DNA of 32,125 nt. It comes from an uncultured Prevotellaceae bacterium. GTDB lineage: Bacteria > Bacteroidota > Bacteroidia > Bacteroidales > Muribaculaceae. Positions 1 through 7,383 of the stretch are shown piece after piece. Within the stretch, counting starts at the first letter, position 1. Each line of letters opens with the position of its first letter. The stretch is taken from assembly GCA_946410125.1 (NCBI GenBank), contig CAMJZF010000022.1, positions 1 to 32,125 of the forward strand, read 5' to 3'. Below the pieces are notes generated by a model. That model made no database searches and had not been told where the DNA came from. It saw nothing but the letters and a program-made list of their open reading frames with translations. The position numbers and the translations under genes are program-made.

Positions 1-339
1 GGCTACGCTCTGGTTAAGATCAATCAATCCCATCTCCTGCATTTTCAGTGCACCAATGGCAGTGAACTGCTTGCTGATGCTGGCGATATTAAATGCCGTG
101 TTTCCATCGATTTTCTCGCCGGTTGCCATATCGGCAATTCCAATGCCTTTGTCATATATTGCCTTTCCATTCTTGGCAATGAGCAATGCTGCACCTGGCG
201 AGTGGGCATCATAATGGGCGTTCATCAAGGAGTCGATGCGTGTCTCTATCCTCTTTGTGTCAATGCCCTTGGCATTTAGCCCCAAGGCAGCACTTAATGC
301 GGCTATCATTATAAAGGATTTTATTAAATTTTGTTTCAT
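1..339 (-). CDS. Serine hydrolase, beta-lactamase/class C PBP-like (3' part cut by window)
   Basis: I read this 113-codon gene start directly on the minus strand; the gene runs off the left edge. The N-terminus (MKQNLIKSFIMIAALSAALG) is a hydrophobic export signal, probably cleaved after LNA at residue 23. The family signature follows: SPGAALLIAKNGK near 47-59 and the catalytic SxxK as S87-I-S-K90 in the context NIASISKQFT. This is the beta-lactamase-related serine hydrolase fold (PF00144), which includes D,D-peptidases, esterases and class C beta-lactamases. Which substrate it uses cannot be told because the YxN and KTG-type motifs lie outside the window. It is divergent from porX and has its own promoter box at 368-375. 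Family call is firm; exact activity unknown. Confidence 0.88.
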   Translation of the reverse strand, partial: MKQNLIKSFIMIAALSAALGLNAKGIDTKRIETRIDSLMNAHYDAHSPGAALLIAKNGKAIYDKGIGIADMATGEKIDGNTAFNIASISKQFTAIGALKMQEMGLIDLNQSVA

Positions 340-367
340 GAGTAATTGTTTGTTGGTATTTTATGTG

Positions 368-375
368 CAAATATA
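368..375 (-). promoter_or_regulatory. -7 promoter box (TATATTTG) for the serine hydrolase
   Basis: On the minus strand this reads TATATTTG, a perfect match to the Bacteroidetes TAnnTTTG -7 consensus. It lies 28 nt before the hydrolase ATG, leaving a leader of roughly 20-25 nt. Confidence 0.65.
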
Positions 376-430
376 CTCATTTTTTTGGGACCTTGGAACA
401 ATAGCCCTTTTTTACATCACTTTTATTTAT

Positions 431-438
431 TATCTTTG
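431..438 (+). promoter_or_regulatory. -7 promoter box (TATCTTTG) for porX
   Basis: TATCTTTG matches TAnnTTTG exactly, 22 nt before the chosen porX ATG at 461. It places the transcription start near 444. It rules out the longer open frame that begins at 236, because that start would be upstream of the promoter and inside the divergent hydrolase gene. Confidence 0.7.
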
Positions 439-460
439 TAACATAAAAAATAAAATCATT

Positions 461-2014
461 ATGAGTAAAGAATTAATCCTTTGGGCCGACGATGAGATAG
501 ACTTGCTCAAGCCCCACATACTTTTCCTCAAGAACAAGGGATATGAGGTTGTGACGGTAACCAATGGCCGCGATGCACTTGATGCCATCGCTGCCCAGAA
601 CTTCAATCTCATTATCCTCGACGAGAACATGCCCGGTATAAGCGGGCTCGAGGCATTGCAACAGATAAAGATTTCTCAACCCAATGTCCCGGTTATTATG
701 ATTACCAAGAGCGAGGAGGAGAACATTATGAATCAGGCCATTGGCAGCCAAATCGCCGACTATCTTATCAAGCCCGTGAACCCCATGCAGATTCTACTGT
801 CAATAAAGAAGAATCTGCACAGCGACGCTCTGGTGGCACAAAAGGCCACAAGCGACTACCAGCAGGAGTTTATGAAGATAAGCCATATGATAGCGTCGGC
901 CCACTCGATTGAAGACTGGTATGAACTTTATGCCACACTGGTGAGATGGGAACTCACCCTCACGAGTGCCGATACTGGCATGGGAGAAATGCTCAAGATG
1001 CAAAAGAATGAAGCCAACGGCATGTTTGCCAAGTTCATAAAGCGCAACTACGAGGGGTGGTTTGAGACCGACAATCACCCTTTGCGTAGCAACGAGGTGT
1101 TTAAGACGCATATTTTCCCGCATCTGGATAACGGTGAAAAGGTTTTCTTTATCGTCATCGACAATTTCAGGCTCGACCAGTGGAAGACTATCAGTCCGTT
1201 GCTGAGCGATTATTTCAATATTGACGAGGATGGCCTCTACACTTCTATCCTGCCCACGGCAACCCAATATGCCCGCAATGCCATCTTCTCGGGACTGTTG
1301 CCAGTGGATATCGAGAAGATGTTTCCCGACCTATGGGTCGATGAAGATGAGGAAGAGGGTAAGAATGTCAACGAGGAACCGTTGGTAATGACAATTTTAG
1401 AGCGATACCGCAAGCCCTATAAGTTCTCTTACAACAAGCTCAACGACTCTACCGCCGGTGAACGGTTGTTGCAGAATTTCGCGTCGCTTGCTAAGAATGA
1501 CCTCAACGTGATAGTTTTCAATTTCGTCGACATGATGTCTCACTCCAGAACAGAGTCGAAGATGATTAGAGAGCTTGCCAATACCGACGAGGCTTATCGC
1601 TCGCTCACCGTTTCTTGGTTCAAGAACTCCTATGCCTTTGAGATTTTCAAGCAGATTGCACAGCGCGGAGCCAAGGTTGTGATTACTACCGACCACGGCA
1701 CCATCAAGGTGGACAGTGCCGTGAAGGTAATTGGCGACCGCAACACCAACACCAATCTGCGTTACAAGGTGAGCAAGAATCTCAGTTACAATCCTAAGCA
1801 GGTCTATGAAATCAAGAATCCCAAGAAGGTGGGACTGCCGAGCCCCAATGTGGCATCGACCTATATTTTCACTACCAACCGCGATTTCTTCGCTTATCCC
1901 AACAATTATAATTACTACGTGCAATACTTCCGCGACACTTTCCAGCATGGCGGCATTTCGATGGAAGAGATGCTGGTGCCCATCGTTACCCTCTCGCCTC
2001 GCTCTGGTCGTTAG
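461..2014 (+). CDS. porX: PorX-type response regulator with PglZ/alkaline-phosphatase-like output domain
   Basis: 517 residues, the usual PorX length. Residues 1-120 are a receiver domain: acidic pair D10/D11, phospho-acceptor D54 (ILDENMPG), T82 and K104 of the KP turn. The rest is a PglZ-type alkaline-phosphatase-superfamily domain with metal and nucleophile motifs visible at D234 (FIVIDNF), T266-T268 (TATQYARNAIFSG), D411-H412 (TTDHGT) and H496 (QHGGISMEEM). In Porphyromonas gingivalis PorX works with the PorY kinase and SigP to control the type IX secretion system, and its PglZ domain is a zinc-dependent oligonucleotide phosphodiesterase. There is no DNA-binding domain. The start at 461 is chosen from the promoter at 431 and from homology, since the receiver begins at once (MSKELILWADDE). 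No type IX genes are in this window, so the regulated output here is unknown. Confidence 0.93.
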   Translation: MSKELILWADDEIDLLKPHILFLKNKGYEVVTVTNGRDALDAIAAQNFNLIILDENMPGISGLEALQQIKISQPNVPVIMITKSEEENIMNQAIGSQIADYLIKPVNPMQILLSIKKNLHSDALVAQKATSDYQQEFMKISHMIASAHSIEDWYELYATLVRWELTLTSADTGMGEMLKMQKNEANGMFAKFIKRNYEGWFETDNHPLRSNEVFKTHIFPHLDNGEKVFFIVIDNFRLDQWKTISPLLSDYFNIDEDGLYTSILPTATQYARNAIFSGLLPVDIEKMFPDLWVDEDEEEGKNVNEEPLVMTILERYRKPYKFSYNKLNDSTAGERLLQNFASLAKNDLNVIVFNFVDMMSHSRTESKMIRELANTDEAYRSLTVSWFKNSYAFEIFKQIAQRGAKVVITTDHGTIKVDSAVKVIGDRNTNTNLRYKVSKNLSYNPKQVYEIKNPKKVGLPSPNVASTYIFTTNRDFFAYPNNYNYYVQYFRDTFQHGGISMEEMLVPIVTLSPRSGR

Positions 2015-2055
2015 GATTTATGCCATTTGGGTGATGTGTTTACCGAAAAAAGCAT

Positions 2056-2063
2056 TAACTTTG
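2056..2063 (+). promoter_or_regulatory. -7 promoter box (TAACTTTG) for ychF
   Basis: TAACTTTG matches TAnnTTTG exactly, 41 nt after the porX stop and 40 nt before the ychF ATG. It indicates ychF can be transcribed on its own. Confidence 0.65.
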
Positions 2064-2103
2064 CACTTCATTTAATAACGAACAAAAAATACATTATATA
2101 ATT

Positions 2104-3204
2104 ATGGCACTTCAATGTGGTATTGTGGGACTGCCTAACGTGGGCAAGTCCACCTTGTTTAACTGCCTGTCGAACGCTAAGGCGCAGTCGGCAAATTTCC
2201 CTTTCTGTACAATAGAGCCTAATGTGGGCGTGATAACGGTTCCCGATGAGCGACTCAACAAGCTTGCCGAGCTGGTGCATCCCGCTAAGATTGTTCCAAC
2301 CACGGTCGAGATTGTCGACATTGCCGGACTGGTAAAGGGCGCGAGCCGAGGTGAAGGATTGGGCAACAAGTTTTTGGCTAACATTCGTGAGACCGATGCC
2401 ATAATTCATGTGTTGCGATGCTTTGACGATGATAACATCACTCATGTTGACGGCACTGTTGATCCAGTGCGCGACAAGGCTGTAATCGACACCGAGTTGC
2501 AACTGCGTGACCTTGAGACGATAGAGAGCCGCATAGGAAAGGTTGCCAAGATGGCTGCCGCAGGCGACCGCGATGCAAAGGTTCAGTACGAGGTGCTCAA
2601 GCGCTATCAGGAGGTGCTGAGTCATGGTAAAAGCGCGCGTAGCGTAACTCTCGAAACCAAAGATGAAGAGAAAGTTGCTCACGACTTGTTCCTATTGACC
2701 AACAAGCCGGTGCTATATGTGTGCAACGTCGACGACGAGAGTGCCGCCACAGGCAACGCCTATGTCGAGGCGGTGCGCGAGGCTGTGAAAGACGAGAATG
2801 CCGAAATTCTTGTAGTGGCAGCGCAGACCGAGAGCGACATAGCCGAGCTGGAGACCTATGAGGAGCGCCAAATGTTCCTTGAGGAAATAGGACTGAAGGA
2901 GAGTGGAGTGAACCGTCTCATCAAGGCCGCTTACAAATTGCTCGACCTTGAGACATTCCTCACTGCCGGCCCCAAGGAGGTGCGTGCCTGGACCTATCGC
3001 AAGGGCAGCAAGGCACCGCAGTGTGCCGGTGTTATACACACCGACTTCGAGCGTGGCTTTATCCGTGCCGAAATCATCAAATATGAGGATTATATCCACT
3101 ATGGCAGCGAGGCGGCAGTGAAAGAAGCTGGCAAGATGCACATTGAAGGCAAGGACTACGTGTTCCAGGACGGAGATATTGTAGTCTTCCGATTCAACGT
3201 GTGA
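2104..3204 (+). CDS. ychF: Redox-linked ribosome-binding ATPase YchF (OLA1 family)
   Basis: 366 residues, full length for YchF. The G1 P-loop is GLPNVGKST at residues 9-17. Switch II/G3 is DIAGL at 72-76, followed by the glycine-rich GASRGEGLGN. The family-specific G4 position is NVDD at 208-211, in place of the NKxD of true GTPases; many YchF proteins have E at the last position, so D is a mild variant. A coiled-coil helical arm lies between about 130 and 200, and a C-terminal TGS domain follows from about 280 (FLTAGPKEVRAW ... FQDGDIVVFRFNV). YchF is a cytoplasmic ATPase that binds ribosomes and is linked to stress and translation control. The A-rich leader before ATG 2104 fits Bacteroidetes translation starts. 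Confidence 0.96.
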   Translation: MALQCGIVGLPNVGKSTLFNCLSNAKAQSANFPFCTIEPNVGVITVPDERLNKLAELVHPAKIVPTTVEIVDIAGLVKGASRGEGLGNKFLANIRETDAIIHVLRCFDDDNITHVDGTVDPVRDKAVIDTELQLRDLETIESRIGKVAKMAAAGDRDAKVQYEVLKRYQEVLSHGKSARSVTLETKDEEKVAHDLFLLTNKPVLYVCNVDDESAATGNAYVEAVREAVKDENAEILVVAAQTESDIAELETYEERQMFLEEIGLKESGVNRLIKAAYKLLDLETFLTAGPKEVRAWTYRKGSKAPQCAGVIHTDFERGFIRAEIIKYEDYIHYGSEAAVKEAGKMHIEGKDYVFQDGDIVVFRFNV

Positions 3205-3212
3205 TTATTCCG

Positions 3213-3245
3213 GTTGCCGTTAAACGTTTATCGTAGCACGGCAAC
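3213..3245. terminator. Candidate bidirectional stem-loop between convergent ychF and cotH-like genes
   Basis: Perfect 8-bp inverted repeat GTTGCCGT (3213-3220) / ACGGCAAC (3238-3245) between the two convergent stops. The 17-nt loop contains the palindrome TAAACGTTTA. There is no clear T-run, so termination is plausible rather than shown. Confidence 0.4.
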
Positions 3246-3268
3246 TGAGAACTGCCAACTGAAAACTC
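3241..3268. repeat. Heptamer repeat array, NNAACTG family (4 units)
   Basis: Four units in perfect 7-base register: GCAACTG, AGAACTG, CCAACTG, AAAACTC. The array ends 1 nt before the stop codon of the minus-strand CotH-family gene and overlaps the right arm of the stem-loop at 3213-3245. Confidence 0.7.
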
Positions 3269-3269
3269 C

Positions 3270-5039
3270 TTACCGATTGCCGAGCAGTATATCATATATT
3301 GCAGTGACGTCGGCACTGGTAACATGGCCGTCGCCATTGATGTCGCTGGTGCTCAGGAAACTGTCATTCCCAGTCAGTAGGTAATCATAGATGGCAGTGA
3401 CATCGGCGCTGGTGACATAGCCGTCGGCGTTGACATCGCCTGTGGGAATGCGCCATTGCTCATCAAGCCAGTTGTATTTGTTGTGTAAATAGTTCTTAAA
3501 TAAATCTCGGTCATAGAAAATGCCAGCATTACCATACAGTGGCCACTTTACAGCATCGCATTGAGCTGCTTGGGAAATTTGGTCAATAAAGCTGTCAATA
3601 AAATCATCAATACCATCGTAATGTTGCATGCTAAAACGCTGCCAATGCTTCCTAACCACTTGCTGAAAATGCGGGAATTTGGCTATCTCAGCAATCCACG
3701 TCAGAGAGTAGATAGGACTGTCGTAAATAAATTTGTTGGAATTACCACGACCAAAAGCGTTGCCGAAGTCCCATACAGGCCCAAATAACATCTTTGTGCT
3801 CGCTCCTTTTTCCTTATGCCAGAAACAGCTACCGTGGAAAGACTCGGTATTGTCAAGTAACTCTTGAACAATATAGAAGCAAGCTAAAGTGTCGACATCG
3901 ATATATTTTTCCCAACTATTGTCGGCCTTATCAGCTACATAGATAGTAGAGTCGGTAGTGTTGATTAGATCGGTTAGGTAGATACGTTGCTCGTCGCTTA
4001 GGTTTTCTGGCGATTTATAGGTAGAGTTAATAAATTGCCAGTTGCCTTCAATTGTATGAATTTGACCTTCATCTTCATAATAATTGTCAATTTCTACCAG
4101 CCATCCTCCGGTAATAAGAGTACTGTCGGTCTCATAGTCGGCTTGCTTGGTCACGTTTACTCGGTTAGGTTCTACACGAATTGTCTCGGTGAGCATATAA
4201 AGCCCAATATATTCACCATTTAACACCACTTCCACTGGTTGTTGAGATGGTGTCCATGCCAGTCCAATTCGTCTACTTACTTCAAAGCCCACAGTGTTTC
4301 GTAGGAACCCTAAATAATCATCGGCATTAGCCATCAGTGCCCAATGCTTGTTAGGATTCATTCCTAATAGTGCTGTCTTCTTGTCAAGTTTGATGCGATA
4401 GGGCTTTTTGTCGAAGTGGGTCCAAGTATAGTTTCCGCGTCCGCGAATCTGCATAAGTTGTGGAGCATCGGCAGACCCAATACTATTGATGCCCTCAATA
4501 CCCATATTATCAATATAATAATCGGCATAGATATATTCATCTTTTGAGGTTATAGGAATAGAATAATCTGTATTTATGAACATCACTGGAAGAGTTCCTG
4601 AATAGGATGATGAATCACCAAGCTGCAACCAGGCTCCAGATGCCAAGTTGTTTCCACTGTCGGGAGTGAACACCCATCCCACAGGGATGGCGAGATCGCA
4701 AGTAGTGGTGTGCTTCTCGTTTCGTGAGGAGATGGTATTCATTAGGTTCGGAAAAGTCTCATTTAAAATTCCATCGGGAATGGTGGTCTCGGCAAAGCAA
4801 TATTGATATATTTCGGATACTGTATTGGGGATATTGATACTCCAATAGTTGTTACCTTCACGAGTCATAGTTATTACATAGCTTTCGGAATTAGAATAAC
4901 TGCCAAAAACAAACTTCACGTGAGAGAACTGTGGGAGTGAGTTGTTGAAGTAAAACTTACCCTTAGGAATGTCAATCGCGCTGGCTCTAAAAGTTACTAT
5001 TATGAACAAAAGGATACAAATCTGGCTGATTTTTTTCAT
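3270..5039 (-). CDS. Secreted CotH-kinase-family protein with C-terminal dockerin-like repeats
   Basis: 589 residues from the chosen ATG. A signal peptide (residues 1-21, probable cleavage after RASA) is followed by an N-terminal beta-rich region (about 25-90, FYFNNS ... GNNYWSINIP) that resembles small starch-binding-type modules; that resemblance is inference. The CotH domain (PF08757) spans about 160-470: RGRGN 199-203, KKPYRIKL 211-218, LLGMNPNKHWALMA 224-237, LRN 246-248 and WDFGNAFG 423-430. CotH proteins in spore formers are atypical protein kinases that phosphorylate surface proteins. The C-terminus holds two EF-hand-like dockerin type I repeats (534-555 and 566-586, DVNADGYVTSADV and DINGDGHVTSADV). 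The longer open frame to 5210 is rejected because it runs back into the upstream glycosyltransferase; the signal peptide begins at 5039. It is last in the radical SAM-GT4-CotH unit (28-nt gap), so the substrate may be a surface protein or glycan made by this locus. Confidence 0.88.
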   Translation of the reverse strand: MKKISQICILLFIIVTFRASAIDIPKGKFYFNNSLPQFSHVKFVFGSYSNSESYVITMTREGNNYWSINIPNTVSEIYQYCFAETTIPDGILNETFPNLMNTISSRNEKHTTTCDLAIPVGWVFTPDSGNNLASGAWLQLGDSSSYSGTLPVMFINTDYSIPITSKDEYIYADYYIDNMGIEGINSIGSADAPQLMQIRGRGNYTWTHFDKKPYRIKLDKKTALLGMNPNKHWALMANADDYLGFLRNTVGFEVSRRIGLAWTPSQQPVEVVLNGEYIGLYMLTETIRVEPNRVNVTKQADYETDSTLITGGWLVEIDNYYEDEGQIHTIEGNWQFINSTYKSPENLSDEQRIYLTDLINTTDSTIYVADKADNSWEKYIDVDTLACFYIVQELLDNTESFHGSCFWHKEKGASTKMLFGPVWDFGNAFGRGNSNKFIYDSPIYSLTWIAEIAKFPHFQQVVRKHWQRFSMQHYDGIDDFIDSFIDQISQAAQCDAVKWPLYGNAGIFYDRDLFKNYLHNKYNWLDEQWRIPTGDVNADGYVTSADVTAIYDYLLTGNDSFLSTSDINGDGHVTSADVTAIYDILLGNR

Positions 5040-5067
5040 CTTGGTATATTTTATTAGACGTTTTTTA

Positions 5068-6150
5068 CTATTCAAGTACTTCCTTGTAAACATCAAGCGT
5101 TTGCTTGGCGATGTTGTCCCAATTGTAATTTGAGAGGTCGTACTGTTGTAGCTTGAACTCCTTTTTAAGAGCATTACCAATTCCATTAGCGAGAGCATCG
5201 CTGTTGGCAACTTTCACATAGTTGTCATTGGGGAGCTCAATAAGATGTGTCGCGGGAATGTCCGTTACAACGAGTGGCAACTGGTAACTCATAGCTTCGA
5301 GCAGAACAAGAGGGAATCCCTCGTTGACCGAAGAAAGAACATAGAGGCGGGCGTGGCTATAGAGCTGACGCAAATCTTCACCCTGAGTATATCCGGTGAA
5401 GATTACCTTGTCGTTCCAATCGAGTTTCTTGAGTTGCTTGAAATAGCTGTTGTCATGGTCGCTGGCACCTGCAATCACCAAGTGCTCAACCTCATCAAGT
5501 TTGTTGACCGCTTCTACAAGATATTCAAAACCTTTCTCGGGTGTGAGCCTTCCTACCGATAGGATGAAGCTGCGAGGCTGTAAATTAAGTCGTCGCAGTA
5601 ATCCGGTACTTCGTCCAATCTTTGTCTTATTGATGCCATTTGGAATGAATACCGACTTGGCAAGAACCCTATCGCTGAATTTTTCTCGTTGAAAACTATT
5701 AACGAATATAATCTTAGTGGCGTAGCTAAGAGAAATTTTCTCCGATAATTTCAGGATTGCCCTGCTTATCCTTCCCCACTTCTTGTGCTCGTAATTAGGA
5801 CTATGATAGGTTAGAATGATGGGAATGCGGAACAGCTTGAGAAGAGGGGCAAACATACCTGGACCAATGTTGTGGATGTGTACTGCATCGGGGCGATGGA
5901 AGATGATGTGGATGCAGGCAAGAAAAGTGTGGATTACAGCCTCCAGACCCTTGATGCGGGTAGAAGGCAGGTCGACATACTCGGTGTTTTTGAACTTGCG
6001 TGCCGACACCTCGGTGAGATAGGGCTTGCGGCGATAGATGCGCAGTCGGTAGCTCTTGTGCATGCGAGTGTAGATGTTCTCGCAATGCATCTCAACACCT
6101 CCTTGTACACCTGGAAACCCTCTAACTCCTATCACCGAAATGATTTTCAT
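5068..6150 (-). CDS. GT4-family glycosyltransferase
   Basis: 360 residues, two Rossmann-like halves of the GT-B fold. The N-terminal half starts with the loop IGVRGFPGVQGGVE (7-20), typical of the DUF1972/rhamnosyltransferase-like branch. The C-terminal half carries SVGRLTPEKG (198-207) and the retaining-enzyme EX7E motif E277-E285 (NEGFPLVLLE). It should add a sugar from a nucleotide donor to a growing lipid-linked glycan on the cytoplasmic face of the inner membrane; donor and acceptor cannot be read from sequence. It lies 32 nt after the radical SAM gene and 28 nt before the CotH-family gene, without a promoter box between, so the three are probably co-transcribed. Confidence 0.92.
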   Translation of the reverse strand: MKIISVIGVRGFPGVQGGVEMHCENIYTRMHKSYRLRIYRRKPYLTEVSARKFKNTEYVDLPSTRIKGLEAVIHTFLACIHIIFHRPDAVHIHNIGPGMFAPLLKLFRIPIILTYHSPNYEHKKWGRISRAILKLSEKISLSYATKIIFVNSFQREKFSDRVLAKSVFIPNGINKTKIGRSTGLLRRLNLQPRSFILSVGRLTPEKGFEYLVEAVNKLDEVEHLVIAGASDHDNSYFKQLKKLDWNDKVIFTGYTQGEDLRQLYSHARLYVLSSVNEGFPLVLLEAMSYQLPLVVTDIPATHLIELPNDNYVKVANSDALANGIGNALKKEFKLQQYDLSNYNWDNIAKQTLDVYKEVLE

Positions 6151-6182
6151 CAGTGCCTGTCTCTCTTAGTGATTACAAAATG

Positions 6183-7190
6183 TTAATCCCAGCAAATGTC
6201 TTTTCCCTGGCGAATGCGCCATTTGTTCTTGATGACCCACTTGATAGGAATCCAGGGGCGACGCACCATGTCGTGGCGCTCGGTAACAATAAAGGCGCAG
6301 TTGCGGTCGCACTCCTGCACTTTCTTGAGTGCCTCTTTTGCCTTGTCGCTATTCATGATTTCCTCAAAGCTCTGTTCCTTGATGTTACCCATTATCCATT
6401 CCTCGCCTGAACCGTTGCAAGGCGACACGTTGCCCCACGGGTCAATGAAAAAGAAGTCGGTCAAGGCGCCACAAGCAGGACGGTAACCGGGCTTGTCACC
6501 ACGCAGGCGTCGATGAATAGAACGGTTAAAGTAGGCGCGACCGTAGTCCTTAAGGCGGTCCTTAAGGTGACGGCGCTTGCTTGTGAGCATTGCCTTTACA
6601 AACTCTTCATGTTGCTTAAGGGCATCTTCACTCACTATCTCGTTATCATCCTTGTGAAAATACCAAGAGTTGTGGACTGCCGAGTTGCCAAGTTCAACGT
6701 CAAGAGCCACACACAGCTCATATAGCCAAATGAGGTCTTTGTAGTTGTCTGGTGAAATTACTACCGAGAAACCAATGTTCTTGCATTTTGTTTTCTTGAG
6801 TTCAAGCATAGTGCGCAAGGCATGGTCAAAGCCGTTGACCAATCCTCGTTTAGTATCATTGATTTTAGGTAGTCCTTCCACGCTCACGCGTATAAGTATA
6901 TTGGGATATTTGTTGGCAAGCTCAACAATCTTCTCGGTATTGTAGCCGTTAGTGCTCAATTCTAAGAGCGCTGATTTGGGGTACAAAATCTCGAAAATCT
7001 TGTCTATGTCTTTGCGTATGGTGGCTTCTCCACCTGTTATGTTGATGCGCAGTCCATCGGGCAACTTCTCGTAGTAAGATGCATCAATTTCCTCCTCTGG
7101 CTTAGTGGGAAACTTCCAAATGTTACACATGTTACACTTGGCATTGCACCTGAAAGTTGTGATAAGACTGCCTTGAACAGTACTCTTCAT
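6183..7190 (-). CDS. Radical SAM protein with SPASM-type C-terminal domain
   Basis: 335 residues. The radical SAM [4Fe-4S] motif CxxxCxxC is C15, C19, C22 (RCNAKCNMC), with the SAM-binding GGE at 53-55 and a barrel to about 220. The C-terminal part has a SPASM/twitch-like cysteine set: C240, C258 (DPWGNVSPCNG), C294, C298 and C333, which can hold one or two auxiliary clusters. SPASM enzymes modify peptides, enzymes or sugars; relatives occur inside bacterial polysaccharide clusters, where the substrate is mostly unknown. No short precursor peptide gene is evident beside it, so a glycan, sugar-nucleotide or protein substrate is about equally possible. It heads a three-gene unit with its own promoter at 7320-7327. 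Confidence 0.92.
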   Translation of the reverse strand: MKSTVQGSLITTFRCNAKCNMCNIWKFPTKPEEEIDASYYEKLPDGLRINITGGEATIRKDIDKIFEILYPKSALLELSTNGYNTEKIVELANKYPNILIRVSVEGLPKINDTKRGLVNGFDHALRTMLELKKTKCKNIGFSVVISPDNYKDLIWLYELCVALDVELGNSAVHNSWYFHKDDNEIVSEDALKQHEEFVKAMLTSKRRHLKDRLKDYGRAYFNRSIHRRLRGDKPGYRPACGALTDFFFIDPWGNVSPCNGSGEEWIMGNIKEQSFEEIMNSDKAKEALKKVQECDRNCAFIVTERHDMVRRPWIPIKWVIKNKWRIRQGKDICWD

Positions 7191-7319
7191 GTAACGTCGT
7201 TATTATAGATATATCTAATATAATATTAACTCACAAAACACTTAATTTATTGTGCCAAAAGGAATAAATAAATATCTGCAAGTCTACTTGCCAATTACTC
7301 TATTGACAAAAATAGCGTG

Positions 7320-7351
7320 CAAAGTTACAAGAAAAATGACTACACGCCAAA
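7320..7351 (-). promoter_or_regulatory. Promoter (-33 TTTG, -7 TAACTTTG) for the radical SAM-GT4-CotH unit
   Basis: Minus strand: TTTG at 7351-7348 and TAACTTTG at 7327-7320, with the two boxes starting 24 nt apart, the classic Bacteroidetes -33/-7 geometry. Transcription would start near 7313, leaving an AT-rich leader of about 120 nt before the ATG at 7190. No convincing structure was seen in that leader. This is the best-formed promoter in the window. Confidence 0.75.
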
Positions 7352-7383
7352 TTATATTATTAGAAAATGATAAAGTGTAAAAA

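Noticed and set aside
208-211. Atypical G4 motif (NVDD, residues 208-211 of YchF) as a loss of function
   Set aside because: YchF proteins naturally deviate from NKxD and bind ATP; D for E is a mild change. (Coordinates given are residue numbers within the gene at 2104-3204.)
236-460. Longer N-terminal extension of porX
   Set aside because: It overlaps the divergent hydrolase gene and lies upstream of the porX promoter box; the receiver domain starts at 461.
5040-5210. N-terminal extension of the CotH-family protein
   Set aside because: It overlaps the end of the upstream glycosyltransferase, and the signal peptide begins at 5039.
7191-7383. Small gene or precursor peptide next to the radical SAM gene
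   Set aside because: No convincing short frame with a start and conserved-looking tail was found in this AT-rich leader; it holds only the promoter.
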